Shown here: positions 8,024-17,177 of the stretch, in pieces
How the letters are laid out: each line of letters opens with the position of its first letter
Position numbering within the stretch: the stretch's first letter is position 1
DNA from: DATAPD01 sp036265385
GTDB taxonomy: Bacteria > Acidobacteriota > Terriglobia > Terriglobales > Acidobacteriaceae
DNA length: 64,000 bases
Direction: 5' to 3'
NCBI GenBank assembly: GCA_036265385.1
Contig: DATAPD010000032.1
Span: 1-64,000 of the forward strand
Program-made: the position numbers and the translations under genes
Notes under the pieces: model-generated
Database searches by the model: none
Told to the model about the DNA's origin: nothing
Seen by the model: the letters and a program-made list of their open reading frames with translations, nothing else

Positions 8024-9745
8024 TCAGCTCTTTTGAATGCCACTGCCTTCGACGATGGCGATGTAACGATCGATCGGAACATCCGTAAATGTTTCCACTC
8101 TCCCGCTCGGCAACGGCCACTTGATTTCAAGCTTATCGATTTTCGTTCGCGAGCCGATTCCGAGCACCTCTCGCGTGTCGTGCGACGACAAATAGCTGCC
8201 ACCACCATTCTTCAGACGCGATCTCTTGAGATCGCCAGCTTGCCAGCTGATGCGTGCGCCAATCGCATCCGGATTGCACTTCTTTCCTATCAGACGCAAA
8301 CCCAACCAGTGATTTCCTCGTGCCGCATTGTTTTTCAGGAGCAGCGGCGTCCCATCGTTGATCGCCACCAGGATGTCGAGAGCGCCATCATTGTTGAAGT
8401 CTCCCATCGCCATGCCTCGGGCTGCATGGCTCTCCGCAAAGACTGCGCCCGCCTGCTCAGCCATATTGATGAACTTTTTCCCGTCATTGCGGAAGAGCAG
8501 GAGCGGCTCTTTGTACTTCACATGGGTTGAATGTTCTTCGATCCGATCGTCGGGATGCCCATTCGCCACAAAAAGATCGAGCGTGCCGTCATTGTCGTAA
8601 TCAAAGAACTTCGCGCCCCATCCGCTCATGAGCTGCGTTGTCATCCCAACACCTAGTGGGCCCGCCATATCATCGAATGTCAGGTCGTGGTTGTTGCGAT
8701 AAACGGAATACATCTCCTGGTCGACGTTTGAGACAAACAAGTCTTGCCAACCATCCTGGTCATAGTCGGCCGCGTCCACACCCATACCCGAGCGCGCACG
8801 GCCGTCCTGGCTATAGGCGACGCCCGACTCCAAACCCGCGTCGTGGAACTTCCCTTTCTCGTTAAGGAACAGAAAATTTGGAAACGTGTCGTTCGCAACG
8901 AAGAGATCCATCCAGCCGTCGTTATTCACGTCGGTCGCCACAGCGCCCCATGCCTTGCCAAGGACGCTCGCGATCCCCGTCTGTTTACTGACATCCGTGA
9001 ATGTTCCATCGCCATTATTGTGAAACAACCAGCTCGCCGCTGGTGGATACACGCGCGGGATGCAGTAGTAACGTTCGCCAGAGCGCTCGTTTCCGCAAAA
9101 TTTGTTGGCCGCTTTATTGAACTCGACAAAGCGGCAGACGAAAAGATCTAAGCGTCCATCATTGTCATAATCAAACCACACGGCGCTTGACGCCCATCCG
9201 GTAGCCGCCACGCCTGCTTTCTCGGTCACATCTGTGAACGTGCCATCACCATTGTTGTGGTAGAGGATGCTGCGTTCGTACTGCGTGACATACAGGTCGG
9301 GGAAACCGTCACCATCGTAGTCTCCAACGGCAACGCCCATTCCGTAACCGCCTCCGACTGCGCCTGACTTCTCGGTGACGTCAGTGAACGTCCCGTCGCG
9401 ATTATTGCGATAAAGCGCGTTGCGCAGCGGCGGCTTCGGATCATAGAAATCACAACGTCCGCTGTTCACCAGGTAAATGTCCATCCAGCCATCGTTGTCG
9501 TAGTCGACAAATGCGCAGCCTGCGCCAGTCGTTTCCGGCAGGTAGTATTCAGACGAACGTCCGTTCGCATGCTTCCACGTGATGCCGCTCGCGCTCGATG
9601 GCACGAGCTCGAACAGTTCGCTCTTCCCTGCCCCAGCCGACGGGCTTACTTGCTGTAATAGCCGTGCCCATCCGTTCGAAAGCGTGCAAGCGGGCATCGA
9701 AAACGCCAGCGCTCTTATCAGATCTCTGCGGGTGAATCCAGACAT
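8024..9745 (-). CDS. CRTAC1-family secreted FG-GAP/ASPIC-UnbV protein
   Basis: This 573-residue protein has a twin-arginine-like N-terminus (FTRRDLIRALAF) and is probably exported. The body holds about seven FG-GAP/VCBS repeats, each with a calcium-binding DxDxDG-type loop (DYDNDGWMDIYL, DYDGDGFPDLYV, DYDNDGRLDLFV and similar), expected to form a beta-propeller. The C-terminal 80 or so residues match the ASPIC/UnbV domain (GIGSRTKIDKLEIKWPLPSGR). The family is common in Acidobacteriota and Planctomycetota; its role is not established. The start codon overlaps the stop of the TPR gene as TGATG, so translation is probably coupled. Confidence 0.9.
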   Translation of the reverse strand: MSGFTRRDLIRALAFSMPACTLSNGWARLLQQVSPSAGAGKSELFELVPSSASGITWKHANGRSSEYYLPETTGAGCAFVDYDNDGWMDIYLVNSGRCDFYDPKPPLRNALYRNNRDGTFTDVTEKSGAVGGGYGMGVAVGDYDGDGFPDLYVTQYERSILYHNNGDGTFTDVTEKAGVAATGWASSAVWFDYDNDGRLDLFVCRFVEFNKAANKFCGNERSGERYYCIPRVYPPAASWLFHNNGDGTFTDVSKQTGIASVLGKAWGAVATDVNNDGWMDLFVANDTFPNFLFLNEKGKFHDAGLESGVAYSQDGRARSGMGVDAADYDQDGWQDLFVSNVDQEMYSVYRNNHDLTFDDMAGPLGVGMTTQLMSGWGAKFFDYDNDGTLDLFVANGHPDDRIEEHSTHVKYKEPLLLFRNDGKKFINMAEQAGAVFAESHAARGMAMGDFNNDGALDILVAINDGTPLLLKNNAARGNHWLGLRLIGKKCNPDAIGARISWQAGDLKRSRLKNGGGSYLSSHDTREVLGIGSRTKIDKLEIKWPLPSGRVETFTDVPIDRYIAIVEGSGIQKS

Positions 9746-10944
9746 CAGGGATTTTTTCTCTCCGAACTTTGTGGGGCTGGGCCCGCGGCGTTATCGAGCA
9801 GCGGAGCCTTATCTCCATACGTAGTCGCCTTATTCTCCGCGCTGGTTGCATCATTCAGCTTGCGGAAGGCTGCGCGTGTACGTGCCGCTTCGTCTTTGCG
9901 CCCAGCCTTCGCATAGGCGTTGCCAAGCACAAACAAGAACTGCGCTTCGGTAGGAACCATGTGAGCAGCCGTTTCGAGTTCGGGGATCGCCCGCGCAGTG
10001 TCGCCTGAATCGAAGTAAAGCAGACCGAGCATGTAATGGCCAAACGGATACGACGGCTCGAGCTTTACGACCTCTGCTGCATATCGAATGCCCGCGGCCG
10101 AGTCGACCCGATACTTCAACGTTGCAATCTGCATACGCGCTCGCACATGCTGAGGGTTACGCTTAATCTCCTCTTCAAACTGCGGCAGAGCTTGATCGGG
10201 TTCTTGAATGTCCAAATAAAAACGTCCGAAGGCATAGTGCACGTTGCGAAAGTCTGGAAATTCCTGGACGAGATCGGCGTACATCTTCTTGGCGTCGTCG
10301 TATTTCTTTTGAATGCTAAGGTGCTCGGCGCGTCCTGCGCGAAGAATAATCTGACGATCGGGTGAGTCGGCAGGGGGTGCTTCTTTCGGCGTGATCAACA
10401 ACACCGCCATGCCGAGCGCAGCGTCAAGCTCATCACTCTGAACGCCTTGCTTTATAAGAGGTTTCAATGCCTCGATAGCGCGTTCGAAATCACGCTTGCG
10501 AAGCAGCAGCATGCCTTCATGAAATTCAAGCACGAACGCGAGCTGATCGTTGTTCTGTATGCCAAGTGTTCTTGCAGCCTTAATGTTCGCGATCGCGCGA
10601 TCATCCTGATTGAGTTGGTATTGGCAGAGGCCAAGCATCAGGTGCGCTGTTCCATTCTTCGGATCGAGCGCAACCATCTTGGTGAATGCGCGCGCCGCAG
10701 GCACATATGCGTTCTGATCGTAGAGAATCGTGGCCAGCGACCACCATCCTTCTTTCCATTTGGGACGCAGCGCAAGAGCTTGGCGATAGAGTTTCACCGC
10801 GTCGTCAAGCCGCTCAGCATCGCGAGCCGCGTCGGCTTGTGTAGAGAGCTGCTTGAAGGAAGAAGTGGTTTGAGCGAGTCCCGGCGACACGAAAATCATG
10901 CAGAGGGTGAAGCAAGGGATGAGCATCCACCGGAGACCAGGCAC
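9745..10944 (-). CDS. Exported tetratricopeptide-repeat protein
   Basis: This 399-residue protein has a signal peptide (LIPCFTLCMIFVSPGLAQ) and then about eight TPR units, such as AVKLYRQALALRPKWKEGWWSLATI and the ALPQFEEEIKRNPQH unit, so it is a periplasmic scaffold. The first codon at 10944 is GTG; the ATG at 10926 is an alternative start, and neither has a strong ribosome binding site. The stop overlaps the start of the CRTAC1 gene, and the TonB receptor lies upstream on the same strand across a terminator. TPR and ASPIC-UnbV proteins are often paired in acidobacteria, and the two probably act together at the cell surface. Confidence 0.87.
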   Translation of the reverse strand: MPGLRWMLIPCFTLCMIFVSPGLAQTTSSFKQLSTQADAARDAERLDDAVKLYRQALALRPKWKEGWWSLATILYDQNAYVPAARAFTKMVALDPKNGTAHLMLGLCQYQLNQDDRAIANIKAARTLGIQNNDQLAFVLEFHEGMLLLRKRDFERAIEALKPLIKQGVQSDELDAALGMAVLLITPKEAPPADSPDRQIILRAGRAEHLSIQKKYDDAKKMYADLVQEFPDFRNVHYAFGRFYLDIQEPDQALPQFEEEIKRNPQHVRARMQIATLKYRVDSAAGIRYAAEVVKLEPSYPFGHYMLGLLYFDSGDTARAIPELETAAHMVPTEAQFLFVLGNAYAKAGRKDEAARTRAAFRKLNDATSAENKATTYGDKAPLLDNAAGPAPQSSERKNP

Positions 10945-11021
10945 GGGTACAGTGTAAAAGAAGACGTAGAATCGCGAAACTTCACGTAGGTTTCACAAAC
11001 TCCACGACGTGACAGCAGCTA

Positions 11022-11053
11022 GAAAAAGAAAAGGCGCCCCTTACGGAGCGCCT
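11022..11053 (-). terminator. Intrinsic terminator after the TonB receptor gene
   Basis: On the minus strand AGGCGCTCC pairs with GGGGCGCCT (nine pairs, one G-U) around GTAA, followed by a T-rich run (TTTTCTTTTTC). It lies 20 bases after the receptor's stop codon and should separate it from the TPR gene. Confidence 0.85.
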
Positions 11054-11072
11054 GGAATCAGCCTTGCCTCGC

Positions 11073-14000
11073 TCAGAAACTGAAACGAGCTTGCAATTCA
11101 ATGGTGCGACCGCCTAGAGCATCCTGTGCGGTGCCGAAGTTCGGGTTATTGATATCGGCCTGCACGTTAGCAAGATTCAACTTGTTAAAGATGTTGAAGA
11201 AGTTAGCACGAAATTCCAATTTGGCATTATTGCCGAGCACAGGCATTTCAGGAAACCCAAAAGCCTTGCTCAGTGTCATATCAACCCCAAAATAACGCGG
11301 GCCACGGAACGAATTACGCCCGATACCCGGTCCAGGCGGAATCGGCCCGGGACTCGCAATTCCCGCAACGATGTCCTCGAAGCTTGGTCCCGGAGTAACC
11401 GTCGCGGGAACAAAATAGGCGAGACCGCCATTTGGGAAGTTTCCGTTCGGTAATTTGAATGTGTCTGTACTCGAACTGGAACCGCCACCACCGAGGTAGG
11501 CAACGGGCCGAAGTGCTCCGTTTCCACCACCACCGCAACTGCCCTGGTAGATCGCGTCACAGGCGTTGTTAGTTATTGGAGTCCACGGGTAGCCACTATG
11601 GGCATTGAGGATGCCGCTGATCGACCAGCCGCCGACGATCTTTTCCATCCAACCTCGGCTTCCGCGGAATATCGTTGGAGACCAGATGCCGTAGATCTTG
11701 AAGGCGTGAGTGACGTCGTAGTCTGATGGCCCATACATAGTGCCTGGATCGTACTGATAATCCCCAGTAGCAAAATTATTAGAGCCAGTATCGAAGCTCT
11801 TGCTCCAGCGATACTGGGTGTCCAGTTCAAAGGTTCGGCTAAAGCGATGCCGCAACTGGCCCAACAAAGCATTGAAATTAGCCGTCCCGTCGTTCAGATA
11901 GAAATTAACGTGCCTCACCACGGGATTGAATGCCACTCCGCTAACCGAAAATGGAACGTACAGGTTGTATTGCCTGGTGAGGTGACGCGTGGCGCTTCCT
12001 TGATAACCGATTGTTCCAACCCAGTCCGAACCCAGATCAATTTGAGTTTCCAACGAATAGTGCGCGGATCGGGTCGACGGCCAGTGGGCAGAGTACCCAG
12101 TCACATCCACGGGTGAGAAGTTCGGACCCGGGATCGGTAGGTGAGTATTGGGATCGAAATCAGCAATCGTTGCGGGGTTCGATGCGTACCCGTAGAAAGA
12201 GTTGATGTCAGGAGGAAAACTGTTTTCGTAGACGATTTGGTCGCCCGTCAGGTTTCCGGATAGATTCAAGAAAGGCGGATTGCTGCGACCATTCAGCGAA
12301 ATAGCTTGATCCAAGCCGTTGTACGCAATTCCAAAGCCACCTCTCACAACGACCTTATCGTGAAACTGCGTTGGGCTCCAAGCGAAACCCAACTGCGGAC
12401 CGAAGTTCATCTTGTCAGGTTCATAAAGAGTTCCGCCCAGCCTCAGCCGCATGTCTGTAAAGACGTTTGGCCCAGAGCCCAGGAGAACCGCGCTGATATT
12501 GCCTCGCTTCTCTGAGATCGAACCGAAATACTCGTAACGCAGACCGATATTAATCGTGAGGTTCGGTCGAACTTTGTAATCATCTTGCGCAAAGATCGCA
12601 TACAAACCTTGTCGCGTGTCCTTTCGAAAATCTGTCGGCTGCCCTGTAACTGGATTGAATGTTGCCCGTTCAGTTGTCGGCGCGTCATTCAGGAAATCCC
12701 AAAGATTGTTGAAATAGTAATTGGGACGAGCATCCCAGGGGGCATTGTCTACGAACGTCAGTCGCGAGATCTCTCCACCCATCTTTATGGTGTGGCTCTT
12801 ATAAACCTTGGTGAGGGTGTCCTTCACAGCGAAAGTCCACTGGTCAAATGTGCCAGGGGCTCCGATTCCGTAATCTAACTTGCTGTTGTCATGAATTGTG
12901 CCGATCACGCCAGCGCAACAGTTGACGTTATCGACAAATGCTTTGGGTAAACCCCATGGGCTATTGGGGTTATTTTGTAGATCTTTCCAGCGCCATCCCG
13001 CAGCGTTTGCCCGTGCTTCGTTCAGCAGCGTTGCTGAGAATGTATGATTCCACAGCACTGTTTCGGCTTCGTTGATGGTCGTGTGGTGGAACGCATTCAT
13101 CAAGCGATTTGTACCGTTGAAACTGTCGTTTACCTGGGGGACGCGATAGAAGCTACCGGCGATCAAATCTTTGCTACTCAGGTTGAAGTCAACTCGCGCG
13201 TTGTACTGAGTTTGACTACCCGTATTCGGCCCAAAGTTATTGATGAACGCAAGGTCAGCGACACCATCGAGATTGGCCGAGCTCCCGGTCCCATCACCTC
13301 CCAACCCAGGATTGAAACGCTGGTTGTCACCGGTTTGCCCTAGACCGTACGAAGGGTCAGAGGTGCCCACAGGAAATGCACTTGGATCGAGTGGTCTGCC
13401 CAAATCAAGTCCTTGTCCCGGAATCGTTGCGCAATTGACACCCTCCGTAAGGCCGATATCTGTGCAGGTGTGATTAGCGTCAACGATGGTGCCAGCTCGA
13501 GGTGCAAAGCCTGGGAAGTTCAAGAATGAGGAAGCATTGGGAGCTGCAGCATTGCTTAAGAACTGAGATGTCTCGTACCAACCTTGACTATTAATGGGAG
13601 AGCTGAGCCGAATCGTTTCGTACGAAAAGAAACCGAACAGCTTGTTTTTGATTATCGGACCGCCTACGGTGCCCCCAAAATCATTAAAGCGACCTGTATT
13701 TCGCGTTGGCGATTTTCCAAAGCCGCCATAACGTTGAAATGCGTTCAAGCCTTCACGATCAGCCTTCCAAAATGCGCTTCCATGATATTGGTTGGAGCCA
13801 TTCTGGGAGATTATCTTTACCTGCGCACCGCGGTAACGCCCATTTTCAGCATCGTAGTTGTTTGTCACAACTTTGACTTCTTTGATGGAATCCTCGTTAG
13901 GAGTGATGACCGAGGTCCCGCCCCATGAGACGCTGGTTACACCGACACCATCGATCTGGTAATTGTTCTCTCCGGTGCGCGCACCGTTCGCCGTGATTTG

Positions 14001-14603
14001 ACCACCGTTTTCGATCGCGAAAATCCCAGTCGTGTTGCCAGAGCCACCAATTGTGGTGCCGGGAAGGTTTTGAGTGCTGCCACCTGCGTCTCGAGCTCCG
14101 TCGCCAAAGGCTCCGGGTGCCAATTGGAGTAGTTGAAATGGGTCTCGTCCAAAGGATGGAAGCTTTTGGATATTTTCCGCCGTAACTGTTCCGCTGATAT
14201 TCGCGGTTGCAGTATCAATAAGGGGCGCCGCGTCAGTCACATTGACGGTGTCGGACACCTGTCCCACATCCAGCTGCACGTTCAGAGCATTGCTCTGTTC
14301 GGCGATGATCTTGATATCGTCGAGAGATTTTTTCTTGAAGCCATCTTTTGTGACTTCCATTTTGTACGGACGCGGTGCGAGGCCATTGAAGATATACCGC
14401 CCCGATTCATCGGTGGTCGCCTCGAGCGTGCGATTGGTCTCTTTGTCGATAAGGCTCACTTTGGCGCCGGGAATCACCGCATCTTGTGCGTCGGTTACGG
14501 TTCCTTGTAAGGCTCCACGATACTGGGCGTGCGCGACTGACCCGAGCAGCACAACACACACCAACACAAGCGTCGCCGAAGACACGCGCGTGCGTGATTT
14601 CAT
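11073..14603 (-). CDS. Oar-type TonB-dependent outer-membrane receptor
   Basis: This 1176-residue outer-membrane protein has a signal peptide (to about residue 27, VAHAQ), then a carboxypeptidase-regulatory-like beta-sandwich (about 29-115, LQGTVTDAQDAVIPGAKVSL), a plug domain (about 120-260) and a long beta-barrel that ends in ARFSF with the terminal aromatic typical of barrel proteins. Such receptors take up large substrates such as glycans or peptides using TonB energy. ATG 14603 is preferred to GTG 14618 because GAGGAA precedes it by seven bases. It has a near-perfect sigma-70 promoter and an operator just downstream of it, both resembling those of the GH3 gene at 19490. This implies joint control and a carbohydrate ligand. 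Confidence 0.93.
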   Translation of the reverse strand: MKSRTRVSSATLVLVCVVLLGSVAHAQYRGALQGTVTDAQDAVIPGAKVSLIDKETNRTLEATTDESGRYIFNGLAPRPYKMEVTKDGFKKKSLDDIKIIAEQSNALNVQLDVGQVSDTVNVTDAAPLIDTATANISGTVTAENIQKLPSFGRDPFQLLQLAPGAFGDGARDAGGSTQNLPGTTIGGSGNTTGIFAIENGGQITANGARTGENNYQIDGVGVTSVSWGGTSVITPNEDSIKEVKVVTNNYDAENGRYRGAQVKIISQNGSNQYHGSAFWKADREGLNAFQRYGGFGKSPTRNTGRFNDFGGTVGGPIIKNKLFGFFSYETIRLSSPINSQGWYETSQFLSNAAAPNASSFLNFPGFAPRAGTIVDANHTCTDIGLTEGVNCATIPGQGLDLGRPLDPSAFPVGTSDPSYGLGQTGDNQRFNPGLGGDGTGSSANLDGVADLAFINNFGPNTGSQTQYNARVDFNLSSKDLIAGSFYRVPQVNDSFNGTNRLMNAFHHTTINEAETVLWNHTFSATLLNEARANAAGWRWKDLQNNPNSPWGLPKAFVDNVNCCAGVIGTIHDNSKLDYGIGAPGTFDQWTFAVKDTLTKVYKSHTIKMGGEISRLTFVDNAPWDARPNYYFNNLWDFLNDAPTTERATFNPVTGQPTDFRKDTRQGLYAIFAQDDYKVRPNLTINIGLRYEYFGSISEKRGNISAVLLGSGPNVFTDMRLRLGGTLYEPDKMNFGPQLGFAWSPTQFHDKVVVRGGFGIAYNGLDQAISLNGRSNPPFLNLSGNLTGDQIVYENSFPPDINSFYGYASNPATIADFDPNTHLPIPGPNFSPVDVTGYSAHWPSTRSAHYSLETQIDLGSDWVGTIGYQGSATRHLTRQYNLYVPFSVSGVAFNPVVRHVNFYLNDGTANFNALLGQLRHRFSRTFELDTQYRWSKSFDTGSNNFATGDYQYDPGTMYGPSDYDVTHAFKIYGIWSPTIFRGSRGWMEKIVGGWSISGILNAHSGYPWTPITNNACDAIYQGSCGGGGNGALRPVAYLGGGGSSSSTDTFKLPNGNFPNGGLAYFVPATVTPGPSFEDIVAGIASPGPIPPGPGIGRNSFRGPRYFGVDMTLSKAFGFPEMPVLGNNAKLEFRANFFNIFNKLNLANVQADINNPNFGTAQDALGGRTIELQARFSF

Positions 14604-14664
14604 TTGATTGTTCCTCACCCTGAAACGGATTTGCTTGCCTCACTAACGGATCAGTGCCCCACGC

Positions 14665-14682
14665 TACTAAATCGCGTTAGTT
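14665..14682. promoter_or_regulatory. LacI-type operator, copy 1
   Basis: TACTAAATCGCGTTAGTT is an imperfect 18-bp palindrome with a central CG, as is usual for LacI/GalR-family operators. It differs by two bases from the copy at 19541-19558. It starts about 14 bases downstream of the -10 box of the TonB receptor gene, where a bound repressor would block transcription. No regulator gene of this family is in the window. Confidence 0.72.
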
Positions 14683-14696
14683 CCTCACCGCGCCGG

Positions 14697-14725
14697 AGTA
14701 TACTGTCGCGTTTCTGGCTTGTCAA
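14697..14725 (-). promoter_or_regulatory. Sigma-70 promoter of the TonB receptor gene
   Basis: On the minus strand a perfect -35 TTGACA (complement of 14720-14725) is followed after 17 bases by TATACT (complement of 14697-14702). Transcription should start near 14690, just before the operator and about 85 bases before the receptor start. Confidence 0.82.
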
Positions 14726-14808
14726 CAAACTTGAAATGTGTTAGCGACAGCGTTTCTCTTTCAGTTACCTCAACCCAGGAAGTGTTGCGCGGGGGATTCT
14801 CCGGAATT

Positions 14809-17091
14809 ATGAAGCTTATGAAAATGTGGAACCGCAAGCATTCTGAAAATGGAATTTTTCAGTCGAAATTTCTTGTGAGTGTGGCTTCGTACGCTGTTTT
14901 TGCACTACTCCTCTGCTTGGCAGAAACGAGCCTCGCCCAGAACAGCTACTACCAGCACGTCATCTTCGATAACAGCATTACTCCCGACGGGTACTACGAC
15001 AGTGGTGGTGGCGTAGGAAAGCCCAGCGAGCTCGAACTCGCAAATGGTCACCTTCCGGTCGAGTCGAGAATTTTCAAAACGCCTCCGAATGCGTTACGAA
15101 TCAAATGGCAGTCGAATCCGGGAGGAGTTTGGGGCGCCGAGGTCCGATTACTCAGTTTTCGGAATCGTATGCCGGGGATGAGCGGGACGCATTTGTACCT
15201 CTGGTGCTATGCGCCGGAAGCGATTGCGGCGGCGGACTTGCCGAAGCTGATGCTCTCGAATCGGGCCGAAGGCCTACAGGTAGCGGAGTATCCGGGAAGT
15301 TTCACCGAGCCGCTTTCGCTGGGGAAATATGCCGGCGACCTGCCGGCCGGAAAGTGGGTAGAAGTTCGCATACCGCTAAGCGATTTCAAGACGGCGTCGA
15401 TTTATCCGTTTCATCCGGTGGAGTTGCGAACTGTGATTTTCCAACAAGGGGATGCTGATGGAGTGAGGCATACGCTGATAGTCGATGAAATCCGAATGGA
15501 GGATGAGAGGGCAACCAAGCCGGCACGGATGAGTGTTCCGAAAAACTTAAAAGCAAGCGGCTACGACCGTCATGTGGAACTGCGATGGGATGCGGTTGAG
15601 AGTGCCGGACTGGCGCGATACGTGGTTTATCGCTCGCTCGAGGGCAGCAAGTTCGAGCCAATTGGGACACAGTTGCCGGGCACCGAGCGATATGTCGACT
15701 TCATCGGAAAATCGGGAGTGAAGGCTAAGTACAAGGTCGCGGCGGCGGATTGGGCTTTTCAAGAGTCGGCGATGTCGGGAGCGGCTGAGGCAGCCACGCG
15801 TGAGATGACGGATGACGAACTGCTCACCATGCTTCAGGAGGCCTGCTTCCGCTACTACTGGGAGGGAGCGGATCCGCACTCGGGGATGGCACGGGAAAAC
15901 ATTCCCGGGGACGATCGAATTGTCGCAACGGGTGCGAGTGGGATGGGCATTGGAGCGCTCATCGTTGGTGTGGACCGGAAGTTCATCACGCGCGAGCAAG
16001 GAGTTGAGCGGCTTACGAAGATTGTCGGTTTCCTCGAAAAGGCCGATCGGTATCACGGTGCATGGTCGCACTACATGGAAGGCGCGACCGGGAAGACGAT
16101 GCCGGTGTTCGGCATGTTCGATAACGGCGGCGATCTGGTGGAAACGTCGTTCCTGATGGAAGGGCTGCTTGCAGCGCGGCAGTATTTCAATGGCACGACT
16201 GCACCGGAGCGGGACCTGTACAAGCGGATCACCGCGCTCTGGGAGAGCGTGGAGTGGAGTTGGTATCGCGAAAATCCGCAGAGTGAATACTTGTATTGGC
16301 ATTGGTCTCCTCAGTGGACGTGGACAATCCATCATCCTTTGATCGGCTTCAACGAAACGATGATCACGTACTTGCTATCGATGGCTTCGCCGACGCACGG
16401 TGTTCCGGCAGACATTTACTACTCAGGATGGGCAAGCCAGGGACAACGAGCGCTCGAATATCGAAAAGGCTGGTCAGGTAGTAACGATGGAGATCACTAC
16501 GGAAACGGCAATACTTATTACGGGATCAAGCTGGATGTTGGCGTGGGCACCGGAGGACCGCTGTTCTTCACCCACTATTCATTTTTTGGATTCGATCCGC
16601 ACGCGTTGAAAGACAAGTGGACCAATTCCTACTTCGAGAACAATCGCAATATTGCGCTCATCAACCGAGCCTACTGCATGACGAATCCGAAAAAGTTCGA
16701 AGGATATGGAGCGAATGCTTGGGGTTTAACCGCTAGCGACGGACCTTGGGGATACGTTGCACATGCACCCGACGATGCCAATGACAAAGGAACGCTCACA
16801 CCGACTGGCGCTTTATCATCCTTCCCGTATACACCCGAGGCATCCATGGAAGCGTTCAAACATTACTACCGGGATCTGGGATCGACGGTGTGGGACATTT
16901 ATGGTCCGCGTGATGCCTACAACACCAAGGCGCATTGGGTGTCGCCCCTCTACATGGGATTGAACCAGGCGCCTATCACGGTGATGATGGAGAACTATCG
17001 AACCGGTCTCGTTTGGAAAAACTTCATGAAGAACCCGGAGATTGCAGAGATGTTGAAGAAATTAGATGACGTAACGGCAGAGAAGAAGTGA
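14809..17091 (+). CDS. Secreted glucoamylase-family glycoside hydrolase (GH144-like)
   Basis: This protein of about 760 residues has a signal peptide (VFALLLCLAETSLAQ), an N-terminal beta-sandwich that looks carbohydrate-binding (about 45-245), a fibronectin-III-like domain (about 245-340) and an (alpha/alpha)-barrel catalytic domain matching the glycoamylase family (about 345-740, with HYMEGATGKTMPVFGMFDNGGDLVETSF and GFNETMITYLLSMASPTHG-type segments). Characterised members in GH144 are endo-beta-1,2-glucanases, so the old name glucoamylase may mislead. The substrate here is inferred. The start at 14809 is chosen for the signal peptide; the ribosome binding site is weak, and ATG 14818 is possible. 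The gene diverges from the TonB receptor and converges on a GH3 beta-glucosidase, suggesting endo-cleavage, uptake and final hydrolysis. Confidence 0.85.
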   Translation: MKLMKMWNRKHSENGIFQSKFLVSVASYAVFALLLCLAETSLAQNSYYQHVIFDNSITPDGYYDSGGGVGKPSELELANGHLPVESRIFKTPPNALRIKWQSNPGGVWGAEVRLLSFRNRMPGMSGTHLYLWCYAPEAIAAADLPKLMLSNRAEGLQVAEYPGSFTEPLSLGKYAGDLPAGKWVEVRIPLSDFKTASIYPFHPVELRTVIFQQGDADGVRHTLIVDEIRMEDERATKPARMSVPKNLKASGYDRHVELRWDAVESAGLARYVVYRSLEGSKFEPIGTQLPGTERYVDFIGKSGVKAKYKVAAADWAFQESAMSGAAEAATREMTDDELLTMLQEACFRYYWEGADPHSGMARENIPGDDRIVATGASGMGIGALIVGVDRKFITREQGVERLTKIVGFLEKADRYHGAWSHYMEGATGKTMPVFGMFDNGGDLVETSFLMEGLLAARQYFNGTTAPERDLYKRITALWESVEWSWYRENPQSEYLYWHWSPQWTWTIHHPLIGFNETMITYLLSMASPTHGVPADIYYSGWASQGQRALEYRKGWSGSNDGDHYGNGNTYYGIKLDVGVGTGGPLFFTHYSFFGFDPHALKDKWTNSYFENNRNIALINRAYCMTNPKKFEGYGANAWGLTASDGPWGYVAHAPDDANDKGTLTPTGALSSFPYTPEASMEAFKHYYRDLGSTVWDIYGPRDAYNTKAHWVSPLYMGLNQAPITVMMENYRTGLVWKNFMKNPEIAEMLKKLDDVTAEKK

Positions 17092-17177
17092 GTAGAAGTT
17101 GAAAGCGGCTAACTTCCCGCGTGTAGAAAGCTATGCCCCTGCAGCGATGTTGCGAATCCACTCGCAACAGACGTCCG

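Noticed and set aside
15547..16335. 262-residue minus-strand frame inside the GH144-like gene
   Set aside because: The plus-strand protein is a full-length recognised enzyme; the antisense frame is rich in His, Arg and Pro with no motif.
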